Below, piece after piece: positions 44,346-52,078 of a DNA stretch of 64,000 bases (positions are counted from its first letter, which is position 1; each line of letters opens with the position of its first letter). The translations under genes and the position numbers were made by a program. The notes beneath the pieces were generated by a model. It was not told where the DNA came from and searched no databases. It worked only from the letters and a program-made list of their open reading frames with translations. The stretch is from Opitutaceae bacterium (lineage in GTDB: Bacteria > Verrucomicrobiota > Verrucomicrobiia > Opitutales > Opitutaceae): positions 1-64,000 of the forward strand of contig PLTZ01000054.1 in the NCBI GenBank assembly GCA_003164715.1, in the 5' to 3' direction.

Positions 44346-47300
44346 CTACCTGCCGGGCGCAGGGGGAAGCACCGGGCCCGCGCGTTCGGCAAAGATGACG
44401 GTCCCGCTGAACTCGGGATCGGACGTGGAGCCCCCGATCGGGTTCCGCGCAACCGCGACCTCGCCGGGGGCGGACGGGTAGGTGGCCTTCTGCAGGGAGA
44501 GGACGACCTTCCCGTCGAGCCGAACATCAACCTGTCCCGCGAGGCGGCGGCGCAGGCTCGGGTCGAGCCCGCGCCACGCCTGGTCATCGTCGGCCCCGGG
44601 AAACAGCGAGCCCATGCTGATCCAGATCTCATGGGGGGCGCCGTAGTCGACAGCGATCGGAGCACTCAATCCACCACCGACCGCCCAGTGGTCGAAACCA
44701 AGGCGCACATGAGCGTCGTCTGCGTACACCACGTAGACAAAGTCCCCGGCGCCCGTGTGCCCCGTAGAGAGCAGAGGCTCCTGGCGGCCGGGCTTGCGCG
44801 GCGGGAACCTGACGACCAGGTGAACCGGACCGCTTGTCTCGGGCTCGTCGCTCGCCTTTGCCATGTGGGTTCTCAGCTCCACGTCCATCTGCGGCCCGGT
44901 GAAGCGCGCGTCGACCCCGGGCGCCTTGAAGATGTTGAGCCCCGAGACGACGACCGGCGGCTCGGGCGCCGGAATGCTCTGATGTCCGATCACATGGACC
45001 CCGTCGAACTCGCAGGCCACGTCGAAGCTCGCCGGGACGTCGGGCGCCTCCCCGGTGATGAAGTCCACCTCATGGGCCGCCTTAGGATCGTAGGCGACCT
45101 CCGCAGACTTGGCCGGCACGCCGCCAGGTCCCCAGCAGGTGAGCCGAATCCTGCCCGCGGCAAGGTAGGTGACGTAGCACACCCGCCGATTCGGTCCCGA
45201 GGACACCGACAGGAGGGGCTCGCTCCGTCCCGAGGCTTCCCGGGGAAAGACGAGGCGCATATGCGTGTGGCGCCCCGACGGCAGCGCGAACGTCCTCGGC
45301 GTCGCAAGGCGCTCCACCTTCAGGATTTCGCCCATGAATTTTCCGTCCGAAGTGGATCCAAACGGCGCCTCGCCCGCCAGCACCTGGGATGGGGTTGTCT
45401 CATAGGCGTAGGCCGGGGAGTCGATCGCCACGCGGCCATTGAGCTCCACCCGGATCTCGCCGCGCAGGCGCTCCGCCTCCGAGGGCTGGAGCGCCTTGAC
45501 CTTCGGGTTGGAAAGCGGGAAGAGCGCGCTGTCCGAGACGACCAGCGACTGGGGCCGGCCGTAGGGCACCTCCAGGGGGGCGCTCTGGAAGAGCGTACCC
45601 CAGACGTCCGCTTCGACGCGAACGTGGTCCCTGTCGAGGAGGCTGATCGAGACCACGGTTCCGGCCCCGGCCTGACCCGTCGTGAGAATGGGCTGGGTGA
45701 AGCCGAGGAGGCCGGCTGGGCGGGTGAACTCCACCCGAATCGGGCCTACGGCCTCGAGCGAGGCCGCGTGCAAGGCCCGCACATATAGGGCGATCGTGAG
45801 CGCCGCGGCGGCCGCCGCCACGGCGAGAGTCGCCAGCTTGCGTCTCTTTGCGAAGGCAACGGGTGCGAGCGTGGCATCAAGCAAGAGGCCGAGCCACCTC
45901 GGGGTCCTCAGCCAGCCAAACCGGAGCCTCGAGCCGCCCGACCACAAGACGAGCTGCCAAAAGGCACCCGCGCCGAGCCCTGCCCAGCCGAGGGCGCCGA
46001 TCCAGAATGTCGCCGTGAGGCCGAACGGGGGCGAATACGTCAGGGTCACGTAGCTCACCCCGGCGCCCACCGGGATCATCACGAGGTTCTCCGGGGAGCG
46101 GATCGCGGCGGTCCAGCGCCCGTTGACGGTGGCCCGCCATCCCTTAAGCCACATGCGCGGGGTCTCCAGGTAGGCGGTCCGGGGAGCGGTCACGCGGGCC
46201 CGGTACGGGATCCACGACTCGACGCAGATCGGCAGGCGGTCACGCTCGTACGCATAGAGCCAGAAGCGGCCGAACGGGAGGTTCTCCCCCGCGTAGCGCG
46301 GCGCGATGAACATGCCGGTCGGCTCCACGGGTCCCGGCTCGTTCACGACCAAGGGGAAGACGCGGCTGCTCATGGGGCCCGAGCCGAACGCAAGCGAGGG
46401 GCCCCGGCGCGCGGCTCCCGAGCCGGAATCCGGCAGCATGTACTCCCGGAACATGCTGCGGGTCTCGAGCTGAAGGAAACCCTCGACGCCCGGCTGGGCG
46501 AAGTCGAGGCGCAGCGCGTAACGCCGGCCCGGCTCCAGCAGCAGGCCAGGCTTGAGCCGGTAGTACCCGCTGTTCGTGACGCTCGTTCCCGTCCACGCCC
46601 CCGATTGCACCAGCTGGGAGCCGGAGTCCGCGACCCCGGGATGGCCCTCGGCCGGCGCCGCGTAGTCGGCGTTGCTGACGAAGGCCTCCATGGTGCGGAC
46701 ATCCAGGAGGCGGTTCTCCAGCCACGGGTCCATGTAGGCGTGGCTGAAGTACGACGGGGTGTAACTGAAGGAGGAGTAAGCGTACCGCGAAAGCCGCAGG
46801 TTGTCCAAACCCTCCGCGACCCTCGTGTCCTCGGGGGTGGACCGCATGGGGTAGATGACCCTCTCCATCCGGTACGCCTCCCGGCCGGACCAGGCGATCG
46901 CGCACGCGAAGAACGCGAGGAGCGCCGCATAAGGCCCCCTTCTCGAGCCGATGCCGCGGGAAGCGATCACGATGGCGGCCGTGAAGACGATCAGCGCCGA
47001 CCAGACCAGAAACAGGCGCTGCATGGGCCAGATGTTCTGGATGGTCACAAACCAGCCCGGAAGATGGGACCAGATGGCGTTCGTGAGCCACGGGACGGGC
47101 AGCTCGACCGGGATGATCAGGATTGTCGCCGCGGCAAAGCCCCACGCAACGCGCGGTCGCGGTCCCGCCATGAGGCACAGGGAGACTAGGAGGGTCCCGA
47201 GGAGGGCGTAGCCCAGTTGGTAGTCGGCGAGGCCCGGCTTGTCCGGGTTTATCGGCATAAAGTTCGCCGGGAAGTTGGCGTAGATGACCTCCGCCGCCAC

Positions 47301-48479
47301 CACCCCGGAGGCCTGGCTCTTGATCTGGTTGTCGAGCGTGAGCACCGAGACAAACGGCTCGGAGCCCAGGATCAGGAATGCCGCCGCGAGGAAGGCCGCG
47401 AGCCTGAACTCCCTCGACCACGGGCGCCGCCTGACGAAGGCGGGCATGTACAGGCATGCCGCGATGATCGTCAGCCAGAGCGCGATTGGCGAATGGCAGA
47501 TCCATGACCCCGCAAGGCCGGCGGCGATCCAGAGCCGGCCCCAGCGGTCCCCCTTCTGCCAGACGCGCCAGCAGCCGTGCAGCGTGAGCGGCACGAACGG
47601 GAGCGCCATGAAGGTCATGAACTGGTCGCCGATCATCGGCGGCGCGAGGACGCCGGGCCCGGTGATCCAGAGGACCGCGAGGGCACACGCGGCCCACGGG
47701 GCGCTCCGGAGGATCGACCGAAGGCAGGCGTACGCCGAATAGGCGCCGATGATGGCCGTCACGGCCAGCTCCGCGTTGCGCAGCGCCGTGACCTCGAGGG
47801 ACCGCAGGGTCAGGAGGTCCAGGACGGCGCCCGCGTACTGGAAGCCGGGTGCGTAGCGAAGGGGGGAGACGGCGCCGTTGAACGCGTAGGCGCTCTGGCC
47901 GACCCAGACGGGAAACACGCCTGAGCGCAGCTGGGTGATGAAGTCGCCGAGCATGGTCGTGTACCATTGGGCGTCCCCGGAGCCGATCGCGCCGCTGTAG
48001 TAGAACGGCGTCATGACAAGCGTCGCCGCGGCTCCGAGCGCGATCCACCGGAGCACCTCCTGCGAACGGCCTGAACCGCCGGAGGCGGCGCCAAAATAGA
48101 CACTCCTCATGAGCCAGATGAGGCCGCCCGCCGCGGCTCCGAGCCAGAGGCCCTCGCCTCTGCTCACGTGGAGCCAGCTGCCGACCCAGGGGATGCAGGC
48201 GAGCGCCGCCAGGGCCGCGCCGACCCCCGCCGCCTTGAGAAGCGCCAGGGCGGGGCGCCCCGGCGACGCCCGGTGCGCACGAAAGGCAAACGCGAGGAGC
48301 GGCGCCGCGAGGGCCGGCCCCAGCACCCGGGGCCAGGGGATCCCCGCGTGGTCCCCGAAACTCTGCAGGGCATACCAGAGCCACGCGGCGATCGCGGCGT
48401 CGCCCAGCATGACTGCGGCCACCGCGAGTCCGTCCCGACGCTTGAGTGGCTCGCCCTGCGAGACGTCGTGGTCCATCAT
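44346..48479 (-). CDS. Giant YfhO-like membrane protein with three C-terminal beta modules
   Basis: 1377 residues from ATG 48479 (a second ATG follows directly). About twelve to fourteen helices lie in residues 1-530, with the loop GSGDAQWYTTMLGDFITQL, then VFPVWVGQSAYAFNGAVSPLR and QNIWPMQRLFLVWSAL. The YfhO-like periplasmic domain (LEPGRRYALRLDFAQ, MFREYMLP, AYLETPRMWLKGWRATVNGR) covers about 545-820. More helices come to 905. Three modules follow: 912-1057, a divergent short one at 1073-1204, and 1217-1367. It is the final gene of a long overlapping operon, 16 nt after the GT2 at 48496. Confidence 0.73.
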   Translation of the reverse strand: MMDHDVSQGEPLKRRDGLAVAAVMLGDAAIAAWLWYALQSFGDHAGIPWPRVLGPALAAPLLAFAFRAHRASPGRPALALLKAAGVGAALAALACIPWVGSWLHVSRGEGLWLGAAAGGLIWLMRSVYFGAASGGSGRSQEVLRWIALGAAATLVMTPFYYSGAIGSGDAQWYTTMLGDFITQLRSGVFPVWVGQSAYAFNGAVSPLRYAPGFQYAGAVLDLLTLRSLEVTALRNAELAVTAIIGAYSAYACLRSILRSAPWAACALAVLWITGPGVLAPPMIGDQFMTFMALPFVPLTLHGCWRVWQKGDRWGRLWIAAGLAGSWICHSPIALWLTIIAACLYMPAFVRRRPWSREFRLAAFLAAAFLILGSEPFVSVLTLDNQIKSQASGVVAAEVIYANFPANFMPINPDKPGLADYQLGYALLGTLLVSLCLMAGPRPRVAWGFAAATILIIPVELPVPWLTNAIWSHLPGWFVTIQNIWPMQRLFLVWSALIVFTAAIVIASRGIGSRRGPYAALLAFFACAIAWSGREAYRMERVIYPMRSTPEDTRVAEGLDNLRLSRYAYSSFSYTPSYFSHAYMDPWLENRLLDVRTMEAFVSNADYAAPAEGHPGVADSGSQLVQSGAWTGTSVTNSGYYRLKPGLLLEPGRRYALRLDFAQPGVEGFLQLETRSMFREYMLPDSGSGAARRGPSLAFGSGPMSSRVFPLVVNEPGPVEPTGMFIAPRYAGENLPFGRFWLYAYERDRLPICVESWIPYRARVTAPRTAYLETPRMWLKGWRATVNGRWTAAIRSPENLVMIPVGAGVSYVTLTYSPPFGLTATFWIGALGWAGLGAGAFWQLVLWSGGSRLRFGWLRTPRWLGLLLDATLAPVAFAKRRKLATLAVAAAAAALTIALYVRALHAASLEAVGPIRVEFTRPAGLLGFTQPILTTGQAGAGTVVSISLLDRDHVRVEADVWGTLFQSAPLEVPYGRPQSLVVSDSALFPLSNPKVKALQPSEAERLRGEIRVELNGRVAIDSPAYAYETTPSQVLAGEAPFGSTSDGKFMGEILKVERLATPRTFALPSGRHTHMRLVFPREASGRSEPLLSVSSGPNRRVCYVTYLAAGRIRLTCWGPGGVPAKSAEVAYDPKAAHEVDFITGEAPDVPASFDVACEFDGVHVIGHQSIPAPEPPVVVSGLNIFKAPGVDARFTGPQMDVELRTHMAKASDEPETSGPVHLVVRFPPRKPGRQEPLLSTGHTGAGDFVYVVYADDAHVRLGFDHWAVGGGLSAPIAVDYGAPHEIWISMGSLFPGADDDQAWRGLDPSLRRRLAGQVDVRLDGKVVLSLQKATYPSAPGEVAVARNPIGGSTSDPEFSGTVIFAERAGPVLPPAPGR
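44379..45746 (-). repeat. Three copies of the shared beta module
   Basis: DNA positions are about 45309-45746, 44868-45263 (divergent, about 130 residues) and 44379-44831. The first and last keep PLL/PIL-TG, GAG, HVR, LR-GE/GQ and IGGS-like or FGSTS blocks. The middle copy keeps the EPLLSVSSG and YVTYL strands but has lost the VNGR and IGGS parts. Confidence 0.68.
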
Positions 48480-48495
48480 TTGTGGTCCGCCGGAC

Positions 48496-49437
48496 TCACA
48501 GATTGATTCGCCTCTCGATGATGTAACGCGGGCGCCCCCGCGCCTCGTCGAGTGTCCGCCAGAGATACTCGCCGAGGACGCCCAGCATGATGAGCTGAAC
48601 CCCTGAGACAATGAGGAGCACGCACATGAGCGACGACCAGCCCTGAACCGGGCTGCCGAGCAGGAGGGCGCGGATCGCGATCACCGCGGCGTACACGAAG
48701 CCGCTGAGCGCAAACAGGACCCCGCAGGCCGACGCGAGGCGCACCGGCGCATAGGAGAAGCTCACGAACGAGTCGACCGCCAGCTTGAGCTTCTTGCGCA
48801 GGGTCCATTTTGAGCGGCCGCTAAGCCGCGCGGCCTTGTCGTAGACGATGGATTCCTGGTCGAACCCCATCCACTGGATGAGGGAGAGGAGCGACGTGTG
48901 CTTCTCCGGGGCGGCGCGCAGCTCGTCGATCAGCCTGCGGTCGACCAGGAGGAAGTCGGCGCCCCTCGACGGGGGCTCCACCTCGGAAAACCGGCGCATC
49001 AGGTGGTAGTACAGGCGCGAGAGGAGCCTAGTCGGTAGGGACTCCCCGCGGCGCTCCCCGCGGATCGCCCACACCACCTTGGCGCCGCTCCGCCATTTTG
49101 CGACCAGTTCGGGGATCACCTCCGGGGGGTCCTGGAGGTCGGCCGCGAGGATGACTGCGGCGGCGCCCCCGCAGTGTTCGAGACCGGCCGTGAAGGCCTT
49201 GTGACTTCCGAAGTTCTTCGAGAACCGCAGCACCTTGACGCGCGGGTCCTTTGCCGCCAGCTCCGCCAGGACCCGGGCCGTCCCGTCGCGGGAATGGTCG
49301 TCGACAAAGATGAACTCCGGCTCTAGCTCGAGCGCGGGCCAATCGATGGCGCACAGCCGCTCGTAGAGCGCCGGAAGGTTCCTCTCCTCGTTGAACGCGG
49401 CGACGACGACGGAAAACTGGGGATTCTCGGCGCTCAT
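48496..49437 (-). CDS. GT2 polyprenyl-phosphate sugar transferase, ArnC/GtrB-like
   Basis: 313 residues from ATG 49437, chosen because it overlaps the previous stop (ATGA); an ATG at 49455 is also in frame. GT-A motifs: FSVVVAAFNEERNLP, FIFVDDHSRDGT, KNFGSHKAFTAGLEH and AADLQDPPE (98-106). Two C-terminal helices (about 231-257 and 266-290) end in GEYLWRTLDEARGRPRYIIE, the hallmark of the ArnC/GtrB branch. It should load a sugar onto undecaprenyl phosphate for a GT-C partner, plausibly the giant protein encoded next. Confidence 0.9.
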   Translation of the reverse strand: MSAENPQFSVVVAAFNEERNLPALYERLCAIDWPALELEPEFIFVDDHSRDGTARVLAELAAKDPRVKVLRFSKNFGSHKAFTAGLEHCGGAAAVILAADLQDPPEVIPELVAKWRSGAKVVWAIRGERRGESLPTRLLSRLYYHLMRRFSEVEPPSRGADFLLVDRRLIDELRAAPEKHTSLLSLIQWMGFDQESIVYDKAARLSGRSKWTLRKKLKLAVDSFVSFSYAPVRLASACGVLFALSGFVYAAVIAIRALLLGSPVQGWSSLMCVLLIVSGVQLIMLGVLGEYLWRTLDEARGRPRYIIERRINL

Positions 49438-49880
49438 CGGGTTCCTCGGCTCCATGAGTCAACCTCACTGCGCAGGTCCCGGACAATACGCGCCGGCACG
49501 CCCGCCATGAGGGAATAGGGCGGGACGACCGCGTCCTCGAGGAGCACGGCGCCGGCCGCGATCACGCTGTGGTCGCCGACCCGGGCGCCCATCTGAACGA
49601 CGGCGTTCGCCCCGACGAAGACATAGTCCCCGATCTCGGTCGCCTTGCGGTCGACCTCCGGGTACTTCCCTTGCGTCACGCACCTGCGGACCGTGGAATG
49701 GGAGAGCACCTGCGCGCCGCAGCTTATGTTGCACCCCTTGCCGATCTTCAGGCCGCCGAGTCCGTCGATCAGCGTGAATGCGCCGATCCAGGTGCCCTCG
49801 CCGATGTCGGGCGTGCCTGCGACCCAGCAGAAGGGGTTGTAGGGGTTTGGCGGCAGGGGTTTTGCTGCGTGCGGGTCCAT
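49434..49880 (-). CDS. Left-handed beta-helix acyltransferase (WbbJ-like)
   Basis: 148 residues from ATG 49880. Hexapeptide repeats are visible from about 25 to 130 (IGEGTWIGAFTLID, IGKGCNISCGAQV, IGDYVFVGANAVV, VGDHSVIAAGAVL), and the trimeric acyltransferase ending is VPPYSLMAGVPARIV. It probably N-acetylates the amine made by the DegT aminotransferase next door, 1 nt upstream. O-acetylation is an alternative. Confidence 0.85.
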   Translation of the reverse strand: MDPHAAKPLPPNPYNPFCWVAGTPDIGEGTWIGAFTLIDGLGGLKIGKGCNISCGAQVLSHSTVRRCVTQGKYPEVDRKATEIGDYVFVGANAVVQMGARVGDHSVIAAGAVLLEDAVVPPYSLMAGVPARIVRDLRSEVDSWSRGTR

Positions 49881-49881
49881 T

Positions 49882-51021
49882 TCAGGGTCGGGGTGCGTGC
49901 CTTCGGACGGCGGCTGACACCCGATCGATATCAGCGTCGGCCATCTGGGTGTAAAGGGGCAAACAGACGCATTCGTCGCTTGCGCGCTCGCTCTGCGGGA
50001 ACGACTGCGGGCCGAACCGCTCGACATAGGACGCCTCCCGGTGGATCGACATGATGCCCCTTCGCGTGGCGATCCCCTCCTCGAGAAGGCGCTGCATGAA
50101 GGTATCGCGGCGCGCGGCGCCCGAACCCTCGAGGCGGATGAGGTACGTCTGCTGGTTCCAGCGGCAGTCCGCCGGCTCGGCGAAGAGGCGCACACCCGGT
50201 GTTCCGGCGAGCATCCGGTCGTAGTGCGCGGCGATGGCGCGGCGGCGGGCAAGGATCGCGTCCAGGCGCCTGAGTTGGCAGAGGCCTATCGCGGCCTGGA
50301 CGTCGGTCAGGCGGTAGTTGTAGCCAAGGATCGGATAGATCTCCGACACGACGGTCTTTGACTGGTGGCGCTCGAGGTCGTTGACCGACATGCCCTGCTG
50401 GCGCAGGAGGCGAAGCCTCGCTGCGAGGTCTGCGTCCGGGGTCGTGATCATCCCGCCGTCCCCGGTGCTGATGACCTTGCGCGGGTGGAAACTAAAGCAA
50501 ACAAGCGGCGAGTAGGTGTTGTCGCCGACCGGCTTTCCCCGGTACACGCTGCCGGTTGCGCAGGCGGCGTCCTCGATGATCGTTACCCCGCGGCCCCGGA
50601 CCGCGGCCGAGATGGCCGCCATGTCCGCCGGCCGGCCGACCTGGTCGACCACGATGATCGCCTTCGTGCGCCCGGTGATCGCCGCGGGGATGAGGCGCGG
50701 GTCCATGTTCAGGGTCTCGGGGTCGATGTCTACGAACACGGGGCGGGCGCCGCAGTAGAGGATCGGGTTCGCGGTGGCGATGAAGCTATGGGGGGGTGCG
50801 ATCACCTCGTCGCCGGGCCCGATCCCTGAGGCGACAAGCGCCAGGTGAAGGGCGGTCGTGCAGTTGGACACCGCCACCGCGTGCGCGGCGCCCACGCGCC
50901 CGGCAAACGCCTTCTCGAACTCCGCGACCCGGGGCCCCTGCGTGATCCACCCGCTGCGGATCGTCTCCGCCACGAGGGCGATCTCCTCCTCGCCGAGCTC
51001 GGGTTTGGCGACCGGTATCAC
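49882..51021 (-). CDS. DegT/DnrJ/EryC1 sugar aminotransferase
   Basis: 379 residues from a GTG at 51021. PLP fold with VSNCTTALHLAL, GDEVIAPPHSFIATANPI, IIEDAACATGS (PLP-binding Asp) and CFSFHPRKVISTGDGG with the Schiff-base Lys182. The opening PVAKPELGEEE and SGWITQGPRVAEFE matches the ArnB/PglE-like branch, which aminates 4-keto sugars. With the adjacent SDR and acyltransferase it forms a candidate amino-sugar cassette. The start overlaps the SDR stop (GTGA). Confidence 0.9.
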   Translation of the reverse strand: MIPVAKPELGEEEIALVAETIRSGWITQGPRVAEFEKAFAGRVGAAHAVAVSNCTTALHLALVASGIGPGDEVIAPPHSFIATANPILYCGARPVFVDIDPETLNMDPRLIPAAITGRTKAIIVVDQVGRPADMAAISAAVRGRGVTIIEDAACATGSVYRGKPVGDNTYSPLVCFSFHPRKVISTGDGGMITTPDADLAARLRLLRQQGMSVNDLERHQSKTVVSEIYPILGYNYRLTDVQAAIGLCQLRRLDAILARRRAIAAHYDRMLAGTPGVRLFAEPADCRWNQQTYLIRLEGSGAARRDTFMQRLLEEGIATRRGIMSIHREASYVERFGPQSFPQSERASDECVCLPLYTQMADADIDRVSAAVRRHAPRP

Positions 51022-52034
51022 GCGACCTCCCAGTTGCGGGTCTGCATGTGCGAAAGGCAGCCGGGGTCGGCCCGCAAGAGCTCCCTGTAGTACTCGACCG
51101 TCGCCACCAGGCCCTCGGCGGGGCGTGTGCGCGGCTTGAAGGACGTGGCGCCCCGGAGCTTGGCCGGGTCCACCCAGAGCCGCGGGACGTCCCCGGGCCG
51201 CTCGGCGGAGAACTCGGGCTTGAGATCCGGGCGACCGATGGCCGCGACAATCAGCCGTGCAATCTCGTCAATCCGCACCTCCTCGCCGTAGCCGAGGTTT
51301 ACGACGTCCCCAACCAGGGCGTCGCACGCGGCGATCCCCACAAGCGCCTCGGCGCAGTCCTTCACGTACAGGAAGTCCCGCGTGTGGGAGCCGTCGCCGA
51401 AGATGACCGGCGCCTCGCCCGCAAGCGCGCGCAGGATGAACCGGGGGATGACCTCGCCCGAGTCCCCCTCGAAATGGGCCCTGGGGCCGTAGTTGTTGAA
51501 GGGGCGCACGCGAACGACCGGCATGCCGTAGCAGGTGCCGAAGGCGGCCGCATAATGCTCGCCGGCCAGCTTCGACGCCCCGTAGACGGTCGTGGGCCAG
51601 GTGGCCACGGCCTCTGTCAGCGGAAAGGCGGTCGCGGCCCCGTACACCTCGCTGGTCGATACATAGATGAACCGGCCGACGCCCGCCTGGCGGGCGGCCG
51701 TGAGCACCTGGAGCGAGCCTAGGGCGTTCACGTGGTGATTCTCCAACGGGTCGTGGAGCGAGTGCCGCACGCCGAGGCAGGCCAGGTGGAAGACCGAGTC
51801 GACGCCGCCCGCCATGACCGTGCGGCACGTGGGGGCGTCGGTGATGTCGCCCTCGATCACCCGCAGCCTGCCCGTGCGCCCGGCCTCCGCCAGATTCTCG
51901 CGCCTCCCGTTTCTGAAGTTGTCGAGCACGGTCACGCGTAAGCCCTTGGCCACGAGAAGGTCGACCAGGTGGGAGCCTATGAATCCGGCTCCGCCGGTCA
52001 CCAGGACGCGGCAGTCGGGATCGGTGATCTTCAT
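51018..52034 (-). CDS. Extended SDR, nucleotide-sugar dehydratase/decarboxylase/epimerase
   Basis: 338 residues. Contains VLVTGGAGFIGSHLVDLL, DNFRNGRREN, STSEVYG and an intact YGASK. The Glu in STSEVYG is the feature of dehydratases and UDP-glucuronate decarboxylases rather than simple 4-epimerases (which have S-S-x-x-VYG). It may make the 4-keto sugar used by the aminotransferase that overlaps it. A UDP-xylose-synthase-like role is the main alternative. Confidence 0.82.
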   Translation of the reverse strand: MKITDPDCRVLVTGGAGFIGSHLVDLLVAKGLRVTVLDNFRNGRRENLAEAGRTGRLRVIEGDITDAPTCRTVMAGGVDSVFHLACLGVRHSLHDPLENHHVNALGSLQVLTAARQAGVGRFIYVSTSEVYGAATAFPLTEAVATWPTTVYGASKLAGEHYAAAFGTCYGMPVVRVRPFNNYGPRAHFEGDSGEVIPRFILRALAGEAPVIFGDGSHTRDFLYVKDCAEALVGIAACDALVGDVVNLGYGEEVRIDEIARLIVAAIGRPDLKPEFSAERPGDVPRLWVDPAKLRGATSFKPRTRPAEGLVATVEYYRELLRADPGCLSHMQTRNWEVA

Positions 52035-52078
52035 GAAACTCGCAGTCTAGATGATCCCGTCCGGTGTGCCCATGAAAA

